Below, one piece after another: positions 45,801-59,400 of a stretch of DNA of 64,000 nt. The position numbers and the translations under genes are program-made. Origin of the DNA: Kitagawia praeruptora (taxonomy: Eukaryota; Streptophyta; Magnoliopsida; Apiales; Apiaceae); assembly GCA_037693485.1 (NCBI GenBank), contig CM075354.1, positions 159,675,501-159,739,500 on the forward strand, in the 5' to 3' direction. The notes beneath the pieces are model-generated. The model was not told the DNA's origin and searched no databases. It saw nothing but the letters and a program-made list of their open reading frames with translations. Numbering within the stretch: the first letter of the stretch is position 1; every line of letters begins with the position of its first letter.

Positions 45801-47999
45801 TAAAATCATCTTTGGTATTTGTAATATTTATCATAAAATTTCCAATTCGAAGCCACGGGTCTAGATAGGTGAAATGTATTTTTGAAGTTCGGTCGACTAC
45901 GGATCTTTACTATTCACACCTCTTTCACTAAAACGTTCATAACTCGGTAACCGCTAACTCAAATAACGCACCGTTTTCGCGTACATGATCTAGAGAATGT
46001 CTAGAAGGTAGCTAACTCAAAATTGGACTAAGATCAGAAGATTAATTTTCCGGATTTTTGCCAAAACAGGGCAGGGGCTTTTAGTGAATAGTGTTACCTC
46101 CGAAAAGTGGTTTCTTCGCACTTAACCTTGATTCGAACATTTTTATAAAATCGAAGAACGATCAATTTTACTTGTGGTTTTCTCTCACGCCTTCCTTATG
46201 ACCTCTAATATTTAATTACCATGATTCGTCACTGACTTAGTCATGTTAAGGGATTCCAATTTCAGTTACGAACTTTCGATTACGGTTTCGAACCTCTTTT
46301 ACGAATTTAATCATAACTCCTAAACCGTAAGTCCATTTCATACGATCTTTATATCAAAACGAAGCTTATAATATAATCTAGCTTATTATGGAATAAATCG
46401 AAGCTAATCAGTGACTTATACCTACTGTAAAACTCGTCTTCTTAAGGTTAACGAAATCTCAGCATTACGACGGCTATAAATCGGATATTTACCAAATTCC
46501 AAAACTCCCAATAATCATGATATCTACTCCAAACAACATATACATGATTTATAACCATGAACTGAGGCCAAGCAATGCCTTTCCGTTCACCTAGGCTATT
46601 TTTAACATTTATCAAAACTAAACCATAATCATGCTTGTAATCATGCTTATAACTTACTAATAACATCACTAAACATAGATCACTCAAGAACATGCTTAAA
46701 ACTCAAAGTAGGCCTAGGGTTTCAAGATCATTATACCTTCTTGAGAGTGTGATCTAGCCTTACAAATCTTGGTATGGTCCTTGTCTAGCCTTAACAAACC
46801 TAAGATCAACCAAAGAAACATGAAAATCAAAGTTAGTTCTTGAAGAACACTATTCATCCTCCTCTTTAATGATTTTTTTGAAAATGGAAAAAGAAGATAT
46901 TGAAGCTAGGATTTTGAGGAGATCATTTTTATGAATTATAGGACTCACATAAAAAGTTTCAAGATCAAATGATGGCTGGAAGTAGGATTTTGATCCTTGA
47001 ATTTAGCAAGAAGCCGAATGGAAATGTTTATGGAGAGGGTTTGATATTTTTTGTGTTCTTTGCTTGGTTAATGTGATAATAATGCATCAAGTGGATGAGA
47101 CTTGGATAATATCTCATCTTGGTTGCTTTATTAAAGTGAGGATGATGCATGGAATGAGGTATTTGCAAGACAAGTGTTGAGATTGTGGTGGTTTAAGGCT
47201 AACTAGTAGTTTGGTTGCTAAGTACTTAGTTGATCCACTTGATTCTAGTTACTCTTGTAACTATATTGGTTACTAGATATTTTCTAGTGGCTTGTGTATG
47301 ACTCTTGCTCCCTCTGCTTGTTTCTTTGTCCGTTTATTGCTTAATTCGTTGTTCGTTCGAGGGAATAACTCATTCGTTTCTAGTTAGGGTTTTACCGAAA
47401 ACCTTTCTAATATTTATAATACTATTCCTCATCTTTCTTAGTACTTCTCGAATTTAAATTCCTTAAATCCCTTTTAATAAATCCTTAAGTCTGGCAGTGT
47501 CCAGGGAATTCTCGGAGAAAATAAAAGTGCTCTTTTTCTGAATCCGACATCTTTTACATACACTTATTTTCCTCCTGGATCACTAATACGAACTCAGAAA
47601 TCCGTTCCGAATACCGGATATAGCATTATTATAATAATATTCTAAATTCCACCAAAATCACTATTCATCACTTATTTTTATTTAATTCCTATAATTAGGA
47701 AAATAAACCTGGTTTACTCTCGAGTGCTCCTTAACCTTTTTACGGAACCGCTGGACTTATAATAGATATTGATTCGGATGACACAAGAATAATCTTTCTT
47801 GGAATAATATAACTTATATCCGTAGGAGATAGATTATTCTTATTTATGCTATCAACCAAAAGTATTCTACATGACATATGATCATTTAAATCTATACCCA
47901 TTCACATTCCTTGTTAATACCTTGTAGTCGGAGTCACTGTTCATTCTTTCATCAATATATAAAAAGTTTTAATTCTACCGAAAATTCGGGTTCTTACAG
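42812..47999 (-). repeat. T2 element 1, 3' LTR
   Basis: 5,188 bp. On the minus strand it begins TGTAAGAACCCGAATTTTCG next to a polypurine tract (48000-48018) and ends GGGGGTGTTACA. The sequence is shared with 51592-56430 and 61958-64000 but clearly diverged and of different length, so this is the older copy. It contains the palindrome array at 44381-45002. The ORFs inside it are not conserved in frame between copies. Confidence 0.85.
44381..45002. repeat. Palindrome array in T2 LTR (copy A)
   Basis: About 14 units of roughly 40-50 bp. Each is an imperfect hairpin of the form AAATGAATATTC-n-ATAATATTCATT followed by an AT-rich spacer with AATAAA or TAATCAAA. Units differ by point changes, often with compensating changes in the other arm. 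Confidence 0.85.
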
Positions 48000-50900
48000 T
48001 CTCCCCTCCTTAAAAGGATTCCGTCCCGGAATCAGGTAGAAGACAAATGGGGTACTTGTTGGTCATTTCGCTTTCCAATTCTCTGGTCGATCCTTACACA
48101 TTCCAATCTTTCTAAAGCACATCATACTGGTGTTACAATACACCCTTTATCCGTTCTACCAATTCTTTGATATTTTCACACAACACATCATCCGGTATAC
48201 GCTCTTGTCCGTTCTTATACTATTAACCTTATTGGTACGTGCAGTGACTTCGGTATCACTAACGCGCTATGAAGTCCGGAGATAACCTCACTCGTAATTT
48301 TTTGCAATTCCTAATCGCTTTAATCTTCGGAATCTCGATGTATATATATTTAGGTGGAAAAATTTTATCGAGAGATCACTGTGATCAATGAACATTTGTT
48401 ATATTGCATAGCTAGTACAGAAGGGGGCCAGCCTTTAGTACTTGACAAGCAATTAAACAATTAATGGCATTCCACTTAGACTCCTATCACACAGACAGAG
48501 AGTCACGTAGTATTACCTCCCCTCCTTAAAGGGTTATTCTTCTCAATTTAGAAGAAGATAAATAAGGGAAAAGAAAAGGAACGAATTTCAAAGAATCATA
48601 TAAGAAAGTTTTCATGATTGTCAAAATATCATACTTAGAATTTTCCTCTGAACTATAGAGGTTTATTAGAGAAGAAAATAATCATATTCGTATTAAATAC
48701 TACTTTTTCGTAATCTCACATATCACATGTCCTTGCTGCTCTGTCCATCATTCTATGGACCTATACTCTTGCTCGATATTAGTACCACTTACTTTTTGGA
48801 AAATCCTTCAACCTCTCAGGTTAAATCTTGGATTTCTCGCTTGACATCATTGTCACTAATATTCCATGCCACGCTACTATAGCTTTCATATCCATAATAC
48901 TAACACTATCAGGTTGTCATTTCGAGAGCTCGTTAGGAAGTTCATTCACAACATTCCTTGCTTCACATTTTCATAATTGTTTTTCCAATCTTTTCTTTTA
49001 TTAATCACATCCTTCTTATTATCTGATTCTCATTCACTTCGGTTATTTAACTCCGTTGTCATCTCTTTATTGAGACGCTCGTCACCTTTACTCAATACGC
49101 GTCACTTGATTGGGGTCAAACTTTCCTTTGTTCAACCATCTAGATTTCACTTTCTCATTCCACGAGTCTCTTTATTACTCAATCAATCTATTCCAAATTT
49201 CCTCGACTTCCCCCAACCTAAAAAGGGATCAATTTGTATGTCATGTATGCTTCTAATTCCAACGTTCCATTTTGGCCAATACTTTGCCCTGTTAATTCCA
49301 TACTTTTCTCGCTTCATTACTGGAGCTTCTCATGAGTCCGCATATCTGACTTTCTTATTGATCCTCAACTCTTCATTCATCTCAATCAGTTGCTTGTCTT
49401 CATTTCTACTATAATCATTCTATGAACCATCATAGCCTAATCATTTATTTCAAATATCCCGTCGTTCCAGAAATTACACCATCCGAAATGAACCTGGATG
49501 ATTTCTCTAACTTAGATTCAATTCGACATTTCCACAGTCGTTACCACCTAATTTCTCAGAAGGATCACCATCGTTTATCGTTTACGCAGTGCTTTAATAA
49601 CTAAGCATCATAATTGTCAATTCAAGATCCTCTAGGAAAACAAAATAATCACTATTTTCTATCCATAAGGAACGCTTCCTGAACTTGACGTAGATATTAC
49701 ATGAAGCAGATAAAATTACAGGAAAGCTTCCAGCATCGCAGCTGGAACAGGCTGGTGAGATTATTAATCATATATCTCCGGTAGAAGACTAAAAGCTTAG
49801 CGGTTTGCTTAATCGCTTGCCAACCTCATAATTCTCTATCTTGTTTGCACAGAAATACACCAACATAAACTTGCTTGTCATTCATCATCGTGCCATTTAG
49901 CTTATCAGTATTTGTACCATCTCTGCTTCTGGTCATTTTACTACCAATTCCTTGTTACTTAACTTCCCCCCACCCTTTCCAAAGGAAAGGCGAGTCTCTT
50001 GGGGAATTTGGTCTGGCCTGTCGTAGAGCCTCATAATGTCGGTAATGTGCTACTGGCAACATCAGGAATCGAATCTTTACTTAAACTATTCTTATAGTTG
50101 ATCATGGCAAAATCTTTAGACGGAATATAATTTCCTCTACCACATTATGACCATCAAGGTCCTTACATTATCATTCTATTTCTTTGGTATGAGCATTTAT
50201 ACTTACTCCCCTATACTTAAAGTGTCGGCCACCTCGTTGGCCTTTCCTGATTATAATAATTTCTTGAGATCAATGCTTTCTGGATCTATTCCAACTCAGG
50301 GTGGAAGCATTCTCCCTTAAATTCTGCTGAATGAGAAAAAGCATCTATCAGTCTTTTCCAAAAGTCATTGCTTCCACCTTTCTAGTGTGAACTTTACTAC
50401 CGGTACTCCCAATCATACCTAGGATATTTCCTTACTTAAATCCCTTCTTGTTTTAGGATAATCTCAACCTTATTGGTTCAATCCATACTTTTTCATGATT
50501 TCACACATGCTTTCTCTGGCCTTATTGTTACTATGTCATACATTCCTTACCAAACTTCCCTTTCTGAAGTTCAGAACATTACCTCTTCCCTTATAGGGTT
50601 TCTTAGGTCCTCCTCATCATTCCTTCTGTATCTTTTGGGTAAAGGGTATATCAAACATCATTAACTAATTCTATAACGATTCCGTCTATGTGCTTTTCGA
50701 GACTTCTTTCCACAAATCCTTACAGGTTATTGACACCTTGGTTGATTCACTTATATTATTTGATTTCACAATGTCTTTATTAGGGGTGATGTTATCCTTT
50801 GTGCATCCCCCAGGGTTCGTCTTAATATATGGACATTCTATCCTCAATTCTATCTTCAAGGAATACTTATATCATATAATTGGCAATCCACTCATATATC

Positions 50901-51591
50901 CTTAATAAAGGTCTCTTTTCAATCATTCTCATCTTAATCATCTATAGGTAGCTTAATGCTAACCTCTTCTTATGAATGTCGGTCTACATGACCTTCCAAA
51001 AGACAAAATATGTCTATATGCTCTTTCTTACAGGACTTGGTAATGGTAGAAAGGATGTTCTGGAAGATATTGGTCATGTTCAACGTGAATCTCTTAGTGC
51101 CTAATGCTCCTTTTAAGGACACTAAGTTTTAGATAATATTTATGCATCATACTGCACCATCTTTGACAATCTTCGTAACTCTTCATTGGTCACTATCTCC
51201 ATTACTAATACACCCAGGGTATTTATAAAATCCATCATCATGTATCTCAATTCATTTTACATCAAAAGTTCTTGCAGTTGGCGCTTGGTTAGAAGCAGCC
51301 CAGCTTTGTCCTTTCATTGCTGGTCTAGTCACTTGATAATCCCTTGTGGCCTGGCCTCAACTGGCCATCCTAAATATTTGAGTTTAGGGGTCGGCTAATA
51401 GCATTACTTTTCTAGCAATTGCTGGCATAGTGCCTTCTACTTTAATACCTTTTGATCTTTTCAAAACTTCACTCCATATAAGTCTCAATCGACTTCTCGG
51501 TACCATCTCCGTCACCTTTCCTTTTCTTTTATTCTTCTAGTTACTCCTATCAATTTCACGTGCCACAAAAGCTTAACATTTCTGGCATAAC
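48000..51591 (-). pseudogene. T2 element 1 internal region (decayed pol), cut by element 2
   Basis: Starts with the polypurine tract AAGGAGGGGAGAC (minus) at 48000-48012. It is collinear with 56431-59913 of element 2. No long minus-strand frame exists, but remnants are visible: a chromodomain-like ELESEI...KYP segment near 48060-48105 and the RNase H/integrase junction GKANEVADT at 50221-50247. It ends at 51591 with ATAAC where element 2 begins; the rest should lie beyond 64000. Confidence 0.7.
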
Positions 51592-54500
51592 TGTAACACC
51601 CCCAGATCCAGGGTCAGGGATCTGGTCGTTACGGTCTCAATCCAACCACAAAACCAACATAATTTAAATTACAACCTTGTGACCCAAAACAACAACATAA
51701 AACACACCCGTTATAGTCCCAGAGATGAAATCAGAGTAACCAACAATATTATTAATCACAAGTTTGAGTTCTTACAACCCAAAGAATTACAATTGTACAA
51801 TTACATACTCTTTGCCATCCATTAATAGATCCATAATATAAATACATTTGAGGCTCAATTGCTAACAACTAGCCTACCAGCAGTTGCATCCTCAACAAAG
51901 GTAGCCAAGACCTTAGCGGTAAACCTCTGACGGTTGACACCTGCTTATGCTGTGTGCGCCTTGCGCGGCCATCTGATCTAGCTGTTGTTGTGATATAAAT
52001 AAATAAAGCAAGGGTGAGCAATAGCCCACCAGAATTATAATTGAACAGTCCAAAATATCTTTGAAACCATATGCCATGCATTAACGATGTAGTACCAATA
52101 TAAGGTATGAGATGAAGTTACAAGGTAACTCAAAAATATATTTGTTTTGAATAAATATCTGCTATGCAAAAGATAAGCAAGATATTCTCAATTATTATAA
52201 AAGAGGAACTTGCAGGAAAATATTGCAATTCCGGTTTCAACACTTTTTCACCTTGCCAACACCAACAGTGTTGCAGAAATTTCTCACTTTTAGAAGATGA
52301 ACTAATACGGGAGCATTGCCGCGCCAGATGCCCTGACGTTTACGATGATCAGTCGTATGTCATGCATCTCATCAGTCGTTCTCTACATGTAGAAGGTAGC
52401 TCCGACGGAATTACTTATCTACCGCCCTCTGGAACTCCTCAGCCAACGGTTGGGCTATTGCTGGACCGGCGCCACTCGGCCACTTACGCGTCTCCTAGTT
52501 CGAATATCATCCATGACTCTGAAACGTAAAGTTCGTTCCCCTTTTTCCCCAAGTGTAACACTTGTTGATAGGACTCCACAAGGTAGTCGTATCTAATTGG
52601 AAAGGAAAATTCACCAATATTTCCCAAGCTGATGCTTGTTAATGGATATAAACTTGTTACATCAATCATACCCCTCGAGCGTTGAGGAGGTAACCAAAAG
52701 ACTCATATCGATGCTTGAAAGAATCAAGATGTGAGTGACAAGATAGTTTTAGCAAGTATAGGACCGGGCAGTCCAATAAATAACATCTCCAAGTGAGGTC
52801 CCCTTATATAATTTTTGGAAGTTGAGCGAGTATTTAAATCTTCTTATAAGATAGATTTAAATGAAAATAAAGTTTTGGGAACCTCCCCTTGATAAAATAG
52901 TCATAAAGACTCCGAAATATTTTACATAATATCTGAAGGTAAAAGATAATCTTTGTATGATATAAATCATTATAAAGAGAATTTAAAAGAATTTACATAA
53001 ATATTCCAAGAATATTTATTAAATCAATAATAATTAAGGACTATTTTTAAATCATAATATTACTCGTAAGTAATCCTCGAATGAATATATAAAATTATTT
53101 ATTAATAAATCTCTTCTTAAATGAATATTCAAAATAATATTCATTAAATAAATAAAACTTCCAATGAATATTCAAGATGATATTCGATAAATAGATAAAC
53201 TCAAATAAATATTTAAAATAATGATCATTAAGTAAATCAAACCTTAAATGAATATTTGAAAATAATATTCATTAAATAAATAGTGTTCTAAATGAATATC
53301 CAATTAATATTCATTTAGTAATCAAAACTTTAAAGAAATATTCAAAACAATATTCCATAAGTAATTAGAACTTCAACTGAATATTTTAAAATAATATTCA
53401 TTAAATAAATAAAACCTTAAATGAATATCCAAATAATATTCATTTAATAAATACTATTCTAAATGAATATCCAAATAATATTCATTTAATAAATACTATT
53501 CTAAATGAATATCCAAATAATATTCATTTAATAAATACTATTCTAAATGAATATCCAAATAATATTCATTTAGTAATCAATACTCTCAAGGAATATTTGA
53601 AATAATGTTCCTTAAGTAATTAGAATTTCAAAGGAATATCTTAAAGTAATATTCATTGAATAGATAAAACCTTAAATGAATATTCGAAAGTAATATTCAT
53701 TTAATAAACAATATTCTAAATGAATCTTGAAATAATATTCATGAAATAATCAAACTCTAAATGAATATTCGAAATAATATTCATTTAATATTTCTCGACT
53801 GAGATAATACTCCAATAACATTTCTCGAAAGATTTCCAAGTAATTAATACTTTATGGAAATATAATTAATGTTTAATAATAACATTCCTCAAAAGGAATA
53901 CTAATCTGTCGTTGGAATCCCTCCGGGTTTCCAAGACTACGTCTATATCTCAAAATACCGACTCCCGGTCTACATTTAAAGAATGAATATCACATGCCCT
54001 TTACTAAGGGTCTTAACCAAAAATCCGGCTTATACTGATATATCGTATCTAGTCTATAAGCCAATATCAATTCAGGGAACAAGTATTGCAATATAACTTG
54101 AAAGTAGGCATGCATGCTATGGCATATGTATACAACAATCATCATATATATATTATCACAACAACAGTTCCAAGTATTGGAAACTTGCCTGAGAATCGAG
54201 TGCGGGTAGGGGTAATGTGTCCCGGGTCAGCTCGACAATCTATAAACAATCAGAATATTTAAGATTAACCACTTAACGCTTATTAAAAGGCTAAGTATAA
54301 ACTCCACTTAAATCGAAACATGTTTTCGAGTTATCTCGTTACGTCTCTTTTAGTGTAACTCTTTTTATCACCGATACGATCCGACATTCGTTCATTATCA
54401 AGACATGTCATCATGCTTATACTTGGTATATACTTAAGTCGTATAAGTTCTAAGGTTGGTCGTTTACGAATCAAGATTATACCTCGAGTGTTATCGCCCG

Positions 54501-56430
54501 TTTTCTAAGTTATAACCAAAGTCATACCTTTAAGGGGTTCGTTCGCGTTTAACCTCGATTCAAACATTTTTATAAAATCGGAAAACGATCCATTCGACAT
54601 GTGGTTTTCTCCCACACCTTCCTTTTTACCTCTAATATTTAATTAATAAGATTCGCCACTGATTAAACGACATTTAAGGGAATCAATTTCAATTACGAAC
54701 TTTCAGTTACGGTTTCGAACCTCTTTTACGAATTTAATCATAACTCCTAAACCGTAAGTCCATTTCATACGATCTTTATATCAAAACGAAGCTTATAACA
54801 TAATCTAGCTTATCATGGCAGAAATGGAAGCTTAACAGTGAGTTAAAGCTACTGTGATGCACGGTTACTTAAGGTTAAACGAAAATCGGGCATTACGACG
54901 GCTATAACTCGGACATTTCCAAAACTCGAATCAATCCAACCAAGCCACCCCGGGCATCTAAACAACTTATCATCATATAACTCATCTCATAAGTCCAATA
55001 GCTACTGATTTTACCACCACTATCAACATGCTTCTTAAATCACATAACTAACTACATAATCATGCTTATAATCATCATCAATATCATACTAATCTAAACC
55101 CAATCAAGACAATCATAAATCTCAAATTACAAGCTAGGGTTTTGGTGATATATACCTTCCATGATGTGTGTGAGACCTTGCTAAGCCTTGTATAGTCCTT
55201 GTATACCCTTAACCAAGCTTAGATCATTCAAAAAAATCAAGATCCAAGAATTTGTTCTTGAAAATCACTATTCACCCTCATCTTTAATGATTTTTTTGAA
55301 AATGGAAAAAGAAGAGATTGAAGCTAGGATTTTGAGGAGATCATTTATATGAAATGTAAGTCTCACCATAAAAGTTTGGAGATCAAATGATGGTTGCAAG
55401 TAGGGTTTTGATTTTTGAATTCTCACAAAAGCCGAATGGCTATTTTTGAGAGAGTTTGGAGTTGGTTGCTTGATCTTTTGCTTGGTTTGTGTGATAAATG
55501 AATTATTGTAGTGTTTTAAGATAATATCTAGCATAAAGAACCTTTATTAAAGGTGTGATGCATTGGGTGATGTATTTGATCAAGTGGACAAGTTGCATGC
55601 AAGTGAAATATCTTGCATCTTGGTTGGATTTGCTAAGTACTTGGTTGCTTCAAGTGTTTCTAGTTATTTTATGTAACTAGCTTAGTTCCTTGGTTCCCTC
55701 CACTTGCATGTATATGTATCTTGGCTCTCTGCTTGATTCTTTGCTCGTTTATTGCTTAATTCGTTGATCGTTCGAGGGAATAACTCATTCGTTTCTAGTT
55801 AGGGTTTTACCGAAAACCTTCTTAATATTTATAATACTATTCCTCATCTTTCTTAATACTTCTCGAATTTAAATTCCTTAAATCCCTTTTATAAATCCTT
55901 AAGTCTTGCAGTGTCCAGGGAATTCTCGGAGAAAATAAAAGTGCTAATTTTCTGAATCCGACAGCTTTTACATACACTTATTTTCCTCCTGGATCACTAA
56001 TACGAACTCAGAAATCCGTTCCGAATACCGGGTATAACATTATTATAATAATATTCCAAATTCCACCAAAATCACTATTCATCACTTATTTTTATTTAAT
56101 TCCTATAATTAGGAAAATGAACCTGGTTCACCCTCGAGTGTTCCTTAACCTTTTTACGGAACCGCTGGGCTTATAATAGATATTGATTTGGATGTCATGA
56201 GGGTATCCATTTCTCTCTAGGGAATCTTATCTTAACTTTCTAGGAGATAGATTATTCTAATCTAAGTTATTACCCCATAGCATCCCTCAGGACATATAAC
56301 CTTGGAATATATATCCTTCCATTATTCATTCATTAAAGCCAGTATTACATTGTAGTTGTAACCACTATTCACTCTTACATCAATACATAATAAAAAGTTT
56401 TAATTCTACCCAAAAATCTGGGTTCTTACA
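51592..56430 (-). repeat. T2 element 2, 3' LTR
   Basis: 4,839 bp. Plus-strand start TGTAACACCCCCAGATCC, end GGGTTCTTACA. The first 2 kb match 61958-64000 almost base for base at a constant offset of 10,366, with only one-base indels or substitutions noticed (near 52913/63280, 53059/63427 and 53223/63589). The frames 52164-52529 and 62530-62895 are identical for this reason and are not evidence for a gene. Confidence 0.9.
53119..53790. repeat. Palindrome array in T2 LTR (copy B)
   Basis: Same kind of array as at 44381, with a homogenised core: a 42-bp unit containing AATGAATATCCAAATAATAT occurs four times in succession at about 53415-53575, followed by more diverged units. The homogenised core is absent from copy A and shared with copy C. 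Confidence 0.88.
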
Positions 56431-59400
56431 GTCTCCCCTCCTTAAAAGGATTCCGTCCCGGAATCAAGTAGAAGACAATTGGGTACTTGTTGGTTATTTC
56501 GCTTTCCAATTCTCTGGTCGATCCTTACACATTCCAATCTTTCTAAAGCACATCATACTGGTGTTACAACACACCCTTTATCCGTTCTACCAATTCTTTG
56601 ATACTTTCGTATAACACATCATCCGGTATACGCTCTTGTCCGTTCTTATACTATTAACCTTATTGGTACGTGCAGTGACTTCGGTATCACTAACGTGCTA
56701 CGAATTTGGAGATAACCTTACTCGTACTACGTTCTGGATCGCTTTTAATCTTCGCAATCTCGATCAATATATAGAATTAGAGGAATTTGTTGAGAGATCA
56801 CTATGATCAATGAACATTTGTTATATTGCATAGTTAGTACAAAAGGGGGCCAGCCTTTAGTACTTGACAAGCAATTAAACAATTAATGGCAATCCACTTA
56901 GACTCCTATCACACAGACAGAGAGTCGCGTAGCATTACCTCCCCTCCTTAAAGGGTTGTTCTTCTCAATTTAGAAGAAGATAAATAAGGGAGAAGAAAAG
57001 GAAAGAATTTCAAAGAATTGTATAAGAAAACTTTCAAGATTGTCAAAAATATCATACTTAGAATTTACCTCCGAACTATAGAGGTTTATTAGAGAAGAAA
57101 ATAATCGTATTCGTATCAGATACTACTTTTTCGTAATCTCACATATCACATGTCCTTGCTGCTCTGTCCATCATTCTGTGGACCTATACTCTTGTTTGAT
57201 ATTAACATCACTACTTTTGGAAAATCCTTCAACCTTTCAGGTTAAAATCTTGGATTTCTCGCTTGACATTATTATTACTGGCATTTCACGCCACGACACT
57301 GGCCATTCATATTCATAATTCTAACACCATCAGATTGTCATTCCGATAGCTCATTAGGAAAACCCATTCATCAATCCATTCATAACATTCCTTGCTTCAC
57401 TTCCATAATTATTTCCCAATCTTTTCTTTATCAATCACATCCTTCGTATTATCTAACTCTTATTTACTTTTGTTGTTTATCTCCACCTTCATCTCAGGGT
57501 TGAGACACTCGTCACCTTTACTCAATACGTGTTACACGTTTGGGGCCAAATTTTCCTTCGTTCACCCTTCTAGATTTCACTTTTTCATTCCATGAGTTTC
57601 TTTATTACTCAATCAACCTTTACCATATTTCCTCAAATTTTCTGAATTTAAAAGGAGTCAATTTGTATGTCATTCAGGCTCCTAATTCCAACTTTCCATT
57701 TTGGGCCAATACCCTTACCTTGCCAATTCCATACTTTTCTCGCTTCATTACTGGAGATTCTCATGAGTCCGCCTATCTGACTCTCTTATTAATTCCCACA
57801 TTTATTTCCATCTCTATCAGTCTCTTGTCTTTATTTCTACTATAATCATTTTATGAACCAACATAACTTAATTCTTCATTTCAAATATCCCGTCGTTCCA
57901 GAAATTACACCATCCGAAATAAACCTGGATGATTTTTCTAACTTAGATTCAATTCGACATTTCCACAGTCGTTACCACCTAATTTCTCAGAAGGATCACC
58001 ATCGCTTATCGTTTATGCAGTGATTGAATAACTAAACGTACGGGTTTCATCATTGTCAATTCAAGAACCTCTAGGAAAACAAAATAATCACTATTCCCTA
58101 TCCATAGGGAATGCTTCCTGAACTTGACGTAGATATTACATGAAGCAGATAAAATTGCAGGAAAGCTTCCAGCATCGCAGCTGGAACAGGCTGGTGAGAT
58201 TATTAATCATATATCTTCCGGTAGAAGACTAAAAGCTTAGCGGTTTGCTTAATCGCTTGCCAACCTCATAATTCTCTATCTTGTTTGCACAGAAATACAC
58301 CAACATAAACTCGCTTGTCATTCATCATCGTGCCATTTGGCTTATCAGTATTTGTACCCTCTCTATTTCAGGTCATTTACTACCAATTCATTGTTACTTA
58401 ACCTCCCCTCTCTCTTTCCAAAGAAAAGGCGAGTCTCTTGGGGAATTTGGTCTGGTCTGTCGTAGAGCCTCCTAATGTCGGTAATGTGCTACTGGCAACA
58501 TCAGGAATCGAATCTTTACTTATACTATTCTTATAGTTGATCCTGACACAATCATTAGACGGAATGTAACTTCCTCTACCACATTATGACCATCGAGGTC
58601 CTTACATTATCATTCTATGTCTTTGGTATGAGCATTTATACTTACTCCCCTATACTTAAAGTGTCGGCCACCTCGTTGGCTTTTCCTGATTATAATAATT
58701 TCTTGAGATCAATGTTTTCTGGATCTATTCCAACTCAGGGTGGAAGCATTCTCCCTTAAATTCTGCTGAATGAGAGAAAGCATATATCAGTCTTTTCCAA
58801 AAGTCATTGCTTCCACCTTTCTAGTGTGAACTTTACTACCAGTACTCCCAATCATACCTAGGATATTTCCTTACTTAAATCCCTTCTTGTTTTAGGATAA
58901 TCTCAACCTTATTGGTTCAATCCATACTTTCTCATGGTTTCACACATACTTCTTCTGGCCTTATTGTTACTAGGTCATACATTCCTTACCAAACTTCCCT
59001 TTCTGAAGTTCAGAACATTACCTCTTACCACAAATCCTTATAGGTTATTGATACCTTGGTCGATTCAACTTATATCGTCTGATTTCACAGTGCCTATTGT
59101 TAGGGGTGGTGCTATCCTTTGTGCATCCCCCAGGGTTCGTCTTAATATATGGACATTCTATGCTCAATTCTAGTTTCAAGGAATACTTATCTCCTGTACT
59201 TGGCAATTCAATCATATATCCTTAATAAGGGTCTCTTTTAATCATTCTCATCTTGATATTCTATAGGTAGACTAATGCTAACCTCTTTTTTCAAACGAAT
59301 GTTAGTCTATATGACCTTCCAAAAGACAACACATGTCTATCTGCTCTTTCATACAGGACTTGGTAATGGTAGCAAGGATGTTCTGGAAGATATTGGTCGT

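Noticed and set aside
48977..49414. 145-codon plus-strand frame in T2 internal region
   Set aside because: Antisense to decayed pol; leucine/serine-rich product from AT-rich sequence, and its counterpart in element 2 is broken into other frames (57392-57845).
51869..52081. Minus-strand 70-codon frame repeated at 62235-62447
   Set aside because: Same explanation: LTR duplication. No recognisable domain, and the corresponding frame in LTR A (about 43203-43421) differs widely.
52164..52529. 121-codon plus-strand frame repeated identically at 62530-62895
   Set aside because: Both lie at the same place in near-identical T2 LTRs; the frame is not kept in the older LTR A, and the product has no family resemblance. 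Identity reflects LTR identity and not protein conservation.
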